Assembly: GCF_008831305.1 (NCBI RefSeq)
Contig: NZ_ML708610.1
Location: forward strand, 186,001-250,000
DNA: 64,000 bases
Source of the DNA: Kocuria coralli
GTDB lineage: Bacteria; Actinomycetota; Actinomycetes; Actinomycetales; Micrococcaceae
Reading direction: 5' to 3'
Shown here: positions 34,375 through 42,748 of the stretch, in pieces
Position numbering within the stretch: position 1 is the stretch's first letter
Layout of the letters: every line of letters starts with the position of its first letter
Notes under the pieces: generated by a model
Databases searched by the model: none
The model's input: only the letters and a program-made list of their open reading frames with translations
What the model was told of the DNA's origin: nothing
Translations under genes and position numbers: made by a program

Positions 34375-34974
34375 TCACTGGGGCTCGGGGAGATCCAGCC
34401 AGGAGTACCAGCCGCGGTGCAGGACCAGCCACGCGATCAGGCCGTATCCCGCCTGGCCCGGCTGGCCGTCGTTGGCGGAGAGGTCCTTGCGCCACTGCTC
34501 GTGGTGCTGCAGGGGATTGAAGGTGTCGACGTAGATGTGGTTGCGCCGGGTCACGACGTCCGCATAGGAGGCGGAGAGATCCGCGATCTTGCGGTTGCGG
34601 TCGGCGTCGAGCGTGGGAGGCGGGCCCACCACGAGGACCTTGACGTTGTTCTGGGACGCCGTGTCCACGATATTGGCCATGTTCAGCCGCGAGCGGGCGG
34701 TGGTGATGCCCAGATCGACGTCGGCCGTGGACGGTGCGATCACCACCCGGTTGTCCGCGGCGGGGGCGAAACGCAGCCTGGCCTCGCCGAACCAGCGGTC
34801 GTTGAGGTGCTCGCTGCCCTCGCCGGGGGCCGCCAGGACGTAGGAGGAGATCGGAACGACGTCGTGGGGGGTCCGGGCCAGCACGCGTCCGTACCAGCCG
34901 AGAGCGCGGGGGTCGCCCGTCCCGGCCAGCAGCTCGTCACCGACCGCAACAATTCTGATCCTGCGTTGATCCAC
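34375..34974 (-). CDS. SGNH/GDSL-hydrolase-like protein without the catalytic Ser and His
   Basis: The 199-residue protein has the SGNH fold pattern. Block I reads IVAVGDELLAGTGDPRALGW, where GDS(L) would be expected, so Glu stands at the nucleophile. The C-terminal block reads NDGQPGQAGYG, where D-x-x-H-P is expected, so the catalytic His is also absent. The central region (LVVGPPPTLD) is normal. The GTG at 34974 has GAAGGAAA upstream. It is likely non-hydrolytic, or uses other residues. It is transcribed downstream of kgd but separated from it by a terminator, so it may instead be independent. Confidence 0.65.
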   Translation of the reverse strand: MDQRRIRIVAVGDELLAGTGDPRALGWYGRVLARTPHDVVPISSYVLAAPGEGSEHLNDRWFGEARLRFAPAADNRVVIAPSTADVDLGITTARSRLNMANIVDTASQNNVKVLVVGPPPTLDADRNRKIADLSASYADVVTRRNHIYVDTFNPLQHHEQWRKDLSANDGQPGQAGYGLIAWLVLHRGWYSWLDLPEPQ

Positions 34975-35076
34975 AGCTTTCCTTCTTCGATGTGCTCTGG
35001 GGGTGGGTCTGCCAAGAGGGGGGAGCACCTGAGCCGACGCAGAGGTCATATCCGGGTGCCGTTGCCTGTCAACGGT

Positions 35077-35113
35077 ACACGGCGCCGCGCACTGACCGTG
35101 CGCGGCGCCGTGT
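35077..35113 (-). terminator. Hairpin terminator after kgd
   Basis: A perfect 16-bp stem (35077-35092 and 35098-35113) with the loop TGACC lies just beyond the kgd stop codon on the minus strand. No clear T-tract follows. Confidence 0.7.
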
Positions 35114-35126
35114 CAGCTGCACGAGC

Positions 35127-38100
35127 TCAGCGGTTGTCGAACAGTTCCTCGAGCAGGTTCTCGTTCTCCAGCGCATGGCGCTTGGCCGAGCCGTTGGCGG
35201 GGGAGGCGGAGGCCGGACGGGAGATCAGGCGGATCCTCCGGTTCAGCTCGGGTGCCAGGTTGACCGCCATGAACGGCCAGGGCCCCTGGTTGGCCGGCTC
35301 GTCCTGGGCCCAGAGCACATTGGCCTCGGGGTAACGGGCCAGCTCCGACTTGATCTCCTCCAGCGGCAGCGGGTAGAGCTGCTCGACCCGGATGATCGCG
35401 GTCGTCCTGTCCTCCCGCTGGCTGCGGTGCGCGACCAGGTCGTAGTACAGGCGGCCGGAGACCAGGACGACGTCGGTGACCTCCTTGGGGTCCAGTCCGG
35501 CCTGATCCTCGATCACCGTCCGGAAGGTCCCCGAGGTGAAGTCCTCGATGGGCGACGCCGCGGCCTTGAGCCGGAGCAGCTGCTTGGGCGAGGCGACGAT
35601 CAGGGGCTTGCGCGGCCGTGAATAGGCCTGCCGGCGCAGCAGGTGGAAGTGGTTGGCCGGCGTCGAGGGCTGGGCAACGATCATGTTCTTCTCGGCGCAC
35701 AGGGTCAGGAACCGCTCGATGCGAGCCGACGAGTGGTCCGGGCCCTGCCCCTCGAAGCCATGCGGCAGCAGCATGACCAGGGACGAACGCTGGCCCCACT
35801 TCTGTTCCGCGGAGGCCACGAACTCGTCGACGATGGTCTGGGCGCCGTTGATGAAGTCACCGAACTGCGCCTCCCACACCGTCAGGGCGTCCGGCCGCTC
35901 CACGGAGTAGCCGTACTCGAAGCCCAGGACCCCGTACTCGGAGAGCAGGGAGTTGTAGATCGCCAGGGGCGCTTGATCGTCCAGCAGATGGTTGAGCGGG
36001 GTCCACTCCTCACCGGTGACGTTGTCGAAGAACACGGCATGGCGCTGGGTGAAGGTTCCCCGGCGGACGTCCTGCCCGGACATCCGGACCGGGATGCCCT
36101 CCATCATCAGGGAGCCGAAGGCCATGATCTCGCCCATGCCCCAGTCCACGCCGCCGTCGACGGTCATCTTGGCGCGGCGCTCGAGGAGCTTGGTGAGCTT
36201 GCGGTGGACCGTGAAGCCCTCGGGGATGGCCATGTGGACCTCCCCGATCCGGCGCGCGGTCTCGGCAGAGATGGCGGTGGAGCGGGGGATCGAGACCCCG
36301 GAGTCCGTCTGCTGGGCCGAGGGACGTTCGATGTTGGCGATCGCGGCGGCGTCGCCCGTGACCAGGGGTGTGTCGGAGGTCTGCGCCTCGTGCGTCTCGG
36401 TGAAGACCCGCTCCAGGCGTTCCTGGTAGTCCTTGAGGGCGCGATCCGCCTCTTCCTGGCTGATGTCACCGCGGCCCACCAGGTTGGCGGTGTAGACCTT
36501 ACGGCTCGAGCGCTTCTGCTCGATGGTGTGGTACATCAGCGGCTGGGTCATCGAAGGGTCGTCGCCCTCGTTGTGGCCGCGGCGCCGGTAGCAGAGCAGG
36601 TCGATGACGACGTCCTTGTGGAACCGCTGCCGGTAGGCGTAGGCCAGCTGGCCCACGTGGGTCACGGCCTCCGGGTCATCGGCGTTGACGTGGAAGATGG
36701 GGGCCTGGATGGTGCGGGCCACATCCGTGGCGTAGGTCGACGTGCGGCCGGCCTCGGGCGAGGTCGTGAAGCCGATCTGGTTGTTGACCACCATGTGCAC
36801 CGTGCCGCCGGTGTTGTAGGCCGGCAGCTGAGACATCTGCATGACCTCGAACACGATGCCCTGACCGGCCATCGCGGCGTCGCCGTGGACCTGGATGGGC
36901 AGCACGGGGTAGCTCCCGTCGCCCTCGGGGCCGCCGCCGAGCACATCGGTCTTGGCGCGGGCCACGCCCTCGATGACCGGATCGGCGGCCTCGAGGTGGG
37001 ACGGGTTCGCACCCAGGTAGACCTGGGTCTGGTTGCCGGAGTCGGAGGTGAAGACGCCCTCCGTACCCAGGTGATACTTGACGTCGCCCGAGCCCTCGGC
37101 TGCCCTGGGGTCCTGGCTTCCCTCGAACTCGCGGAAGACCTGGGCATAGGACTTGCCGGCGATGTTCGTGAGGACGTTCAGGCGGCCTCGGTGGGCCATA
37201 CCGATGACCACCCCGGCCAGCCCGTCATCGGCGGCGTCGGAGATGACCGCATCGAGCAGCGGGATCAGCGATTCGCCGCCCTCCAGGGAGAAGCGCTTCT
37301 GGCCGACGTACTTGGTCTGCAGGAAGGTCTCGAAGGCCTCGGCGGCGTTCAGGCGGCTGAGGATGCGGAACTGCTCGTCGCGCGTGGGCTTGGTGTAGCC
37401 CTTCTCCAGCTCGCCCTGGAACCATTCGCGTTCGGCGGGGGCCTCCAGGTGCATGTACTCCACGCCGAGGGTGCGGCAGTAGGCGTCGCGCAGAAGCCCC
37501 AGGATCGTGCGCAGCGTCAGGGTGGGTGCGCCGCCGAAACCGCCCGTGGGCCACTCGCGGTCCAAGTCCCACAGGGAGAGGCCGTAGGTCCGGATGTCCA
37601 GGTCCGGGTGGGTGCGCATGGTGTAGCCCACCGGATTCATGTCGGCCATCAGGTGACCGCGCACGCGGTAGGCGTGGATGAGCTGCTGGATCCGGGCGAC
37701 CTTGTTGACCTGGGTCTCCGGGTTGACCTGGTTGTCCAGGGTCCAGCGGACGGGCTCGTAGGGGACCTTGAGGCCCTGGAAGATCTCGTCCCAGAAGTCG
37801 TCGCCCAGCAGGTAGGACTCGACCGTCTTGAGGAACTCGCCGGACCCCGCTCCCTGGATCACCCGGTGATCGTAGGTGGAGGTCAGCGTGATGATCTTGG
37901 AGATCGCGTTGCGCGAGAGCGTGCGGGGCGAGGAGCCGCGGTACTCGGCCGGGTAGTCCAGGGCGCCCACGCCGATGATGGCGGCCTGGCCCTTGGACAG
38001 GCGGGGCACGGAGTGCACGGTGCCGATGCCGCCGGGGTTCGTGAGCGACACGGTGGTCCCGGCGTAGTCCTGCATGGTCAGCTCGCCCTTGCGGGCGCGG

Positions 38101-38975
38101 CGGACCATATCCTCGTAGGCGTCCCAGAACTGGCGGAAGCTCAGTTCCTCGGCTCCCTTGATGTTCGGCACCACCAGGTTGCGGGAGCCGTCCTTGTTGG
38201 GCAGGTCGATGGCCAGGCCGAAGTTCACGTGGGCGGGGTGAATGGCGACCGGCTTGCCGTCCTGCTCGTCATAGGTGACGTTCATGGACGGGTAGTTCTT
38301 GAGCGCCTTCACGACGGCGTAGCCGATCAGATGCGTGAAGGAGACCTTGCCGCCTCGGTTGCGGGCCAGGTGCGAGTTGATCACGACGCGGTTGTCGATG
38401 AGCAGCTTCGCCGGTACGGCGCGCACCGTGGTGGCCGTGGGGACCGTCAGCGACGCATCCATGTTGGCGGCCACCGCCTTGGCCGGGCCGCGCAGCTTGA
38501 CGATCTGGTCCTGGGGTTCGTCTCCCGGCTCTTCCTGCGAGCCTCCCTGGCTGGACGAGGAAGCTGGTGGGTTCACGGTGCTCTTCTTCTCCTGGTTCTG
38601 GCTTTCAGGCCTGGATTGCTCGCGCGGCGTGGTCTTCTGGGAGGCGGGCTCGGACTGCGCTCGTCGACGCGGCTGCTGGCCGGACGGCTCGGGCTGCGCG
38701 GCGCCGGCGGACTCCGATGGGCTCTCGTCCTTCGAGGAGGCTTCAGCCTTCGGGGCGCTCTCCGTCTTCCGAGAGGACTCGGTCTTCGGGGAATCGCGGG
38801 ACGATGCGGACTCGGCAGCCTTGTCCATGCTCTCGAAAATGGGCCACCAGTCCCTGTCCACCGCGTTCTTGTCGGTTTGGTACCTCCGATAGAGGTCCTC
38901 GACGAGCCATTCGTTGCCCGCGAACTCTTCGGGGATCAGGTCTCGTGGTGTGCTCGGCACGTGCCTACGCCTCAT
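35127..38975 (-). CDS. kgd: Multifunctional 2-oxoglutarate dehydrogenase/decarboxylase (Kgd/OdhA)
   Basis: The 1282-residue actinobacterial fusion enzyme combines an E2-like succinyltransferase domain with the thiamine-dependent E1 of the 2-oxoglutarate dehydrogenase complex in the TCA cycle. In order there is a short N-terminal segment (PEEFAGNEWLVEDLYRRYQ), a Ser/Glu/Lys-rich linker (about 50-155), the E2 catalytic domain with TSTYDHRVIQGAGSG (His370), then E1 with AHRGRLNVL and RRRGHNEGDDPSMTQP. There is no lipoyl domain, as is usual for Kgd/OdhA. The ATG at 38975 has a weak ribosome binding site; a GTG at 38960 is a credible alternative start. It is also annotated as sucA in related genomes. 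Confidence 0.94.
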   Translation of the reverse strand: MRRRHVPSTPRDLIPEEFAGNEWLVEDLYRRYQTDKNAVDRDWWPIFESMDKAAESASSRDSPKTESSRKTESAPKAEASSKDESPSESAGAAQPEPSGQQPRRRAQSEPASQKTTPREQSRPESQNQEKKSTVNPPASSSSQGGSQEEPGDEPQDQIVKLRGPAKAVAANMDASLTVPTATTVRAVPAKLLIDNRVVINSHLARNRGGKVSFTHLIGYAVVKALKNYPSMNVTYDEQDGKPVAIHPAHVNFGLAIDLPNKDGSRNLVVPNIKGAEELSFRQFWDAYEDMVRRARKGELTMQDYAGTTVSLTNPGGIGTVHSVPRLSKGQAAIIGVGALDYPAEYRGSSPRTLSRNAISKIITLTSTYDHRVIQGAGSGEFLKTVESYLLGDDFWDEIFQGLKVPYEPVRWTLDNQVNPETQVNKVARIQQLIHAYRVRGHLMADMNPVGYTMRTHPDLDIRTYGLSLWDLDREWPTGGFGGAPTLTLRTILGLLRDAYCRTLGVEYMHLEAPAEREWFQGELEKGYTKPTRDEQFRILSRLNAAEAFETFLQTKYVGQKRFSLEGGESLIPLLDAVISDAADDGLAGVVIGMAHRGRLNVLTNIAGKSYAQVFREFEGSQDPRAAEGSGDVKYHLGTEGVFTSDSGNQTQVYLGANPSHLEAADPVIEGVARAKTDVLGGGPEGDGSYPVLPIQVHGDAAMAGQGIVFEVMQMSQLPAYNTGGTVHMVVNNQIGFTTSPEAGRTSTYATDVARTIQAPIFHVNADDPEAVTHVGQLAYAYRQRFHKDVVIDLLCYRRRGHNEGDDPSMTQPLMYHTIEQKRSSRKVYTANLVGRGDISQEEADRALKDYQERLERVFTETHEAQTSDTPLVTGDAAAIANIERPSAQQTDSGVSIPRSTAISAETARRIGEVHMAIPEGFTVHRKLTKLLERRAKMTVDGGVDWGMGEIMAFGSLMMEGIPVRMSGQDVRRGTFTQRHAVFFDNVTGEEWTPLNHLLDDQAPLAIYNSLLSEYGVLGFEYGYSVERPDALTVWEAQFGDFINGAQTIVDEFVASAEQKWGQRSSLVMLLPHGFEGQGPDHSSARIERFLTLCAEKNMIVAQPSTPANHFHLLRRQAYSRPRKPLIVASPKQLLRLKAAASPIEDFTSGTFRTVIEDQAGLDPKEVTDVVLVSGRLYYDLVAHRSQREDRTTAIIRVEQLYPLPLEEIKSELARYPEANVLWAQDEPANQGPWPFMAVNLAPELNRRIRLISRPASASPANGSAKRHALENENLLEELFDNR

Positions 38976-39256
38976 TCTCTCGTCTTGATCCGGTGACCGT
39001 CGTTGGTCACGCCGTACGACCGTGACTTCGGCTGCGCGTTGGGCCCTGGCTCCTGACGGGCGATCCGGGTCCCGCAGATGCCCATGGCAGTGGCGTTCAT
39101 GGTGAAACCGCCAGGGGGATCCGGCCGCTGTCAGCCGACGAACGGTCGTACTGGGGGCAAGTCTAGTGTTCAGGGCAACATACGGCCAACAGCTGCGAGG
39201 GCCCCGGCGGGTCCGTGGGCCGGCACGGAGCGGGTTATGGCCGGACTGGACCTAAA

Positions 39257-40738
39257 ATGTCCGACGTGCGTTTTCTCAACACCCCTGTCACGGACCTGAC
39301 CTACAACGATGTCTTCCTCGTGCCCTCGTCGTCTCGCATCACCTCGCGATTCGACGTCGATCTGCGGGCCGGCGATCCGACGGGGTCCACCACCCCTGTG
39401 GTCGCGGCCAACATGACGGCCGTGACCGGCAAGCGCATGGTGGAGACCATGGCGCGCCGCGGCGGTCTCGGCGTACTGCCCCAGGACATCCCCTCCGACG
39501 TCGTGGCGCGGGAGACCGCGTGGGTCAAGGCCCGCTCCCCGTACTTCGAGTCCGTGCGGCTGATGAAACCGCATGACACCGTGCACGACGCCCTGGCCCA
39601 GCTGCGTCGTCATGCCCACGCTTCCGTGGCCGTCGTGGACGCTGACGGCGGGTTCCAGGGCATGGTCCTGGAAGGCGACTGCCAGCAGGTGGATCGCTTC
39701 ACGCAGCTGCACGTCGTCATGCGCACCGATGTCCCCGTCTTCACCGCCGCTGAGCTGTCGGAACCGGGCTCCGGCCCCTCCGGGCTGCGCGAGTCCATGG
39801 CGCTGGCGACGACCCGGATGGAGAAGGCCCGGTTGCATGTGGCACCCGTCGTCGACGACGGAAGGGTGGTCGGCGTCATCAGCCGCCAGGGTGCGGTGCG
39901 CTCGACGATCTACACCCCCAACCTCGACGCCCAGGGGGCTCTCAAGGTGGGCGCCGCGGTGGGGATCAACGGGGACGTCGCGGGCAAGACCCAGCGGCTG
40001 ATCGACGCCGGGGTCGACGTGCTCGTGGTGGACACCGCCCACGGTCATCAGCGGAAGATGATGGAGGCGCTGGCCACGGTCCGAAGCGTCGCACCGGAGC
40101 ATCCGATCGTGGCCGGCAACGTCGTGACCGCCGACGGCGTCCGCGACCTCGTGGGCGCCGGGGCCGATGTGGTCAAGGTCGGCGTCGGTCCCGGTGCCAT
40201 GTGCACCACCCGCATGATGACCGCCGTGGGACGCCCGCAGTTCTCGGCCGTGCTGGAGTGCTCCGCCGCCGCGAGCGAGCTGGGTGCCCACGTCTGGGCC
40301 GATGGCGGGGTGAAGTACCCGCGCGATGTGGCGCTGGCCCTGGCGGCGGGCGCGAGCCAGGTCATGATCGGTTCCTGGTTCGCCGGCACGTGGGAAGGGC
40401 CGGGGGAGCTGAACCAGGACGCCGACGGCCGGTACTACAAGGAGAGCTTCGGGATGGCTTCCACCCGCGCGGTGCTCAACCGCACCCAGGGCCAGGAGGC
40501 CTTCGAGCGGGCGCGCAAGGCGATCTTCGAGGAGGGCATCTCCAGCTCCAAGATGTACCTGGATCCGCGCCGTCCCGGCGTCGAGGACCTGGTGGATCAC
40601 ATCACCGCCGGCGTGCGCAGCTCCATGACCTACGCGGGGGCGACGAACACCCGTCAGTTCGCGGACCGTGCCGTGGTGGGAGTGCAGAACGTCTCGGGTT
40701 ACGAGGAGGGCCGCGCGCGCGGAGAGAGCTGGGCCTGA
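39257..40738 (+). CDS. guaB1: GuaB1 family IMP dehydrogenase-related protein (likely GMP reductase)
   Basis: The 493-residue TIM-barrel protein of the IMPDH/GMPR superfamily has a CBS pair inserted at about residues 95-215. The catalytic Cys loop GPGAMCTTRMMTAVGRPQF and the preceding GNVVTADGVRDLVGAGAD are clear. GuaB1 proteins are distinct from the true IMP dehydrogenase GuaB2; the mycobacterial one has been reported to be a GMP reductase, which supports purine salvage here. The ATG at 39257 (MSDVRFLNTP) fits the family start; an upstream in-frame ATG at 39215 is less likely. Confidence 0.88.
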   Translation: MSDVRFLNTPVTDLTYNDVFLVPSSSRITSRFDVDLRAGDPTGSTTPVVAANMTAVTGKRMVETMARRGGLGVLPQDIPSDVVARETAWVKARSPYFESVRLMKPHDTVHDALAQLRRHAHASVAVVDADGGFQGMVLEGDCQQVDRFTQLHVVMRTDVPVFTAAELSEPGSGPSGLRESMALATTRMEKARLHVAPVVDDGRVVGVISRQGAVRSTIYTPNLDAQGALKVGAAVGINGDVAGKTQRLIDAGVDVLVVDTAHGHQRKMMEALATVRSVAPEHPIVAGNVVTADGVRDLVGAGADVVKVGVGPGAMCTTRMMTAVGRPQFSAVLECSAAASELGAHVWADGGVKYPRDVALALAAGASQVMIGSWFAGTWEGPGELNQDADGRYYKESFGMASTRAVLNRTQGQEAFERARKAIFEEGISSSKMYLDPRRPGVEDLVDHITAGVRSSMTYAGATNTRQFADRAVVGVQNVSGYEEGRARGESWA

Positions 40739-40774
40739 TAGGGCATCGATGCGGACATCGGGTGAAGGGTCTGC

Positions 40775-40806
40775 TACGATCCCAGCGCACATGACAATCA
40801 TTATCA
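40775..40806 (+). promoter_or_regulatory. Promoter with Zur box for the zinc importer
   Basis: TACGAT (40775-40780) is a candidate -10 element. It is followed by TGACAATCATTATCA (40792-40806), an imperfect 15-bp palindrome close to the actinobacterial Zur consensus (TGAAAATCATTTTCA type). Zn-loaded Zur bound just after the transcription start would block expression of the importer. The zur gene is less than 4.5 kb away. Confidence 0.8.
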
Positions 40807-40856
40807 AGACAGTGCATCCGCTGCTCTTGATCCCTCCGCGGCCCCGGGCCGCTTAG
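40791..40856 (+). CDS. Possible 21-residue leader peptide over the Zur box
   Basis: ATG at 40791 opens a 21-codon frame (MTIIIKTVHPLLLIPPRPRA and a final A) ending in TAG, 12 bases before the importer GTG. Its start overlaps the Zur box. A GCGGCC/GGCCGC hairpin lies at its 3' end, just before the next gene, whose own ribosome binding site is weak. It may be a coupling or attenuation leader, or simply a chance open frame. Confidence 0.3.
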   Translation: MTIIIKTVHPLLLIPPRPRAA

Positions 40857-40868
40857 AACGGATTTCAC

Positions 40869-41930
40869 GTGAGTCCTCGCACACCCCAGTTCTCTTCCCG
40901 ACAGCCCGCTTCCCGCCTGAAGTCCCTGGTCCCGGCCGCCGTCGCCGGAATCGGCGTCCTCGCGCTGAGCGCATGCTCCGGCGGCGCTGGTGACGCCACC
41001 GGCGATGCCACTGCCGATGCCTCGATCACCGTGGTGACCACCACCTCGGTGTACGCCGACGTGGTCGAGCAGGTCGCCGGCGACAACGTCGAGGTGGTCC
41101 CCGTCATCGACTCGCCGGCACAGGATCCGCACTCCTACGAGGCCACCCCTCAGGACCGCCTCACGGTGGAGGACGCGGACCTGGTGGTGCTCAACGGCGG
41201 CGGCTACGACGCCTTCATGGAGGATCTCGTGGAGGAGGCCGGTGCCCCGGTCGTCAACGCCGTCGAGGTCTCGGGCCTGGAGGGCTCGGAGGAGGGGCAC
41301 GACCACGATCATGACCACGAGGGCGAGGACCATGCCGCTGAGGACCACGCCACCGAGGAGGCGGGGCACTCCCACGACGAGGAGGGCCACTCGCACGATC
41401 ACGGCTCCTTCAACGAGCATGTCTGGTACGACCTGGACTCCGTGACCAAGACGGCGGACGCCGTGGCCGAGGAGCTCGGGACGCTGGACGGCGACAATTC
41501 CCAGACCTACCAGGACAACGCCCAGGCGTTCGGCGAAGAGGTCGAGGGCCTGCACGAGCGCGTGAGCGGCCTCGGACTGGAGGGCGACTACGCGGCCACC
41601 GAACCCGTGGCCGGCTACCTGCTCGAGGACGCGGGGCTGCACGACGTGACCCCCACGGAGTTCACGGTGGCCGTCGAGGACGGGACCGACGCGGCGCCCC
41701 TGGTCTACGACGAGGTACGCACTCTCGTCGAGGACGAGCAGGTCCAGCTGCTGGCCTACAACGAGCAGACTTCGACGGGCCAGAGCCAGGACCTGCGCAC
41801 CGTGGCGGAGCAGGCGGGGCTGCCCGTGGTGTCGTTCTCCGAGAACCTGCCGGAGGACACCGGCTACCTGGACTGGATGAGCGGGAACATCGACAGCCTG
41901 GAGCAGGCGATGGGGGGCAGCGGTCAGTGA
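40869..41930 (+). CDS. znuA: Zinc ABC transporter substrate-binding lipoprotein
   Basis: The 353-residue cluster 9 solute-binding protein captures Zn2+ outside the membrane. It has a lipoprotein signal with lipobox LSAC (Cys36) and the family start ITVVTTTSVYADVVEQVAGD, then DPHSYEATPQD with a metal-ligand His. A long His/Asp/Glu-rich loop (HDHDHDHEGEDH onward, about 138-176) is typical of zinc-specific members. The GTG at 40869 gives a sensible signal peptide. It is the first gene of a three-gene importer operon behind a Zur box. Confidence 0.92.
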   Translation: MSPRTPQFSSRQPASRLKSLVPAAVAGIGVLALSACSGGAGDATGDATADASITVVTTTSVYADVVEQVAGDNVEVVPVIDSPAQDPHSYEATPQDRLTVEDADLVVLNGGGYDAFMEDLVEEAGAPVVNAVEVSGLEGSEEGHDHDHDHEGEDHAAEDHATEEAGHSHDEEGHSHDHGSFNEHVWYDLDSVTKTADAVAEELGTLDGDNSQTYQDNAQAFGEEVEGLHERVSGLGLEGDYAATEPVAGYLLEDAGLHDVTPTEFTVAVEDGTDAAPLVYDEVRTLVEDEQVQLLAYNEQTSTGQSQDLRTVAEQAGLPVVSFSENLPEDTGYLDWMSGNIDSLEQAMGGSGQ

Positions 41931-42748
41931 CTTCGGGTGGGCCCGCGGCGTCCTTCCGGGGCGCCGCGCTCGCTTTCGGGCGGCGGACGCTGTGGAGCGG
42001 GCTGAACCTCGATATCCAGCCGGGCGAGTACGTCGCGGTCCTCGGGGGCAACGGCACGGGCAAGACTTCGCTCCTGCGAGTCCTGCTGGGGCTGCAGACC
42101 CTGAGCTCCGGGACGGTCGAGGTGGCCGGCGCGCCGGTGCGCCGGGGCTCGACGGAGATCGGCTACGTCCCCCAGCAGCGCGCCTTCGACGACCGCACTC
42201 CCCTGCGGGGCCGCGACCTGGTCGGCATGGGTGTCGACGGGCACCGGTGGGGACCGCGGCTGCTGGGTCGCAGGGCCTACCGGGAGCGCGTGGACGCCCT
42301 GCTGGAGAGGGTGGGCGCCACGGAGTACGCGGACGCCCCGGTCGGTACGCTCTCCGGCGGCGAGCAGCAACGCCTGCGGGTGGCCCAGGCCCTGGCCACC
42401 GACCCCAGCCTCCTGCTCTTCGACGAGGCGCTGCTCTCGCTGGACCTGCAGCGTCAGAAGCAGCTGGCGGAGCTGGTCGCGCAGCAGCGCGACCGCACCG
42501 GCGCCGCTGTCCTGTTCGTCACGCATGACATCAACCCGATCATCGACGACGTCGACCGTGTGCTCTACCTGGCCAACGGCTCGTTCCGGATCGGCTCGCC
42601 CTCCGAGGTGCTGCGCTCCGAGGTGCTCTCCGATCTCTACGGGACGTCCGTGGAGGTCATGAGGGTCGCGGGCAGGGTGCTCGTGGTCGGTGCCGAGGTC
42701 GTGGACCACTGCGACGTCCCGGGCCACCATGAGGGGGCTGCCCTGTGA
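41927..42748 (+). CDS. znuC: Zinc ABC transporter ATP-binding protein
   Basis: The 273-residue ABC ATPase has Walker A GGNGTGKTS (40-48), the signature LSGGEQQR (142-149), Walker B SLLLFDE (161-167) and the H-loop THD (His200). The residue after the catalytic Glu is Ala where Pro is usual (DEALLSLD). The C-terminus is His-containing (DHCDVPGHHEG), which could be a metal-sensing tail. The GTG overlaps the znuA stop (GTGA). Confidence 0.92.
   Translation: MTSGGPAASFRGAALAFGRRTLWSGLNLDIQPGEYVAVLGGNGTGKTSLLRVLLGLQTLSSGTVEVAGAPVRRGSTEIGYVPQQRAFDDRTPLRGRDLVGMGVDGHRWGPRLLGRRAYRERVDALLERVGATEYADAPVGTLSGGEQQRLRVAQALATDPSLLLFDEALLSLDLQRQKQLAELVAQQRDRTGAAVLFVTHDINPIIDDVDRVLYLANGSFRIGSPSEVLRSEVLSDLYGTSVEVMRVAGRVLVVGAEVVDHCDVPGHHEGAAL

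Noticed and set aside
35643-38996. A 1117-codon open frame antisense to kgd
   Set aside because: It exactly mirrors the kgd gene, has a composition (Val/Gly/Asp/His-rich) typical of antisense frames in GC-rich DNA, and no recognisable domain or ribosome binding site. kgd on the other strand is unambiguous.
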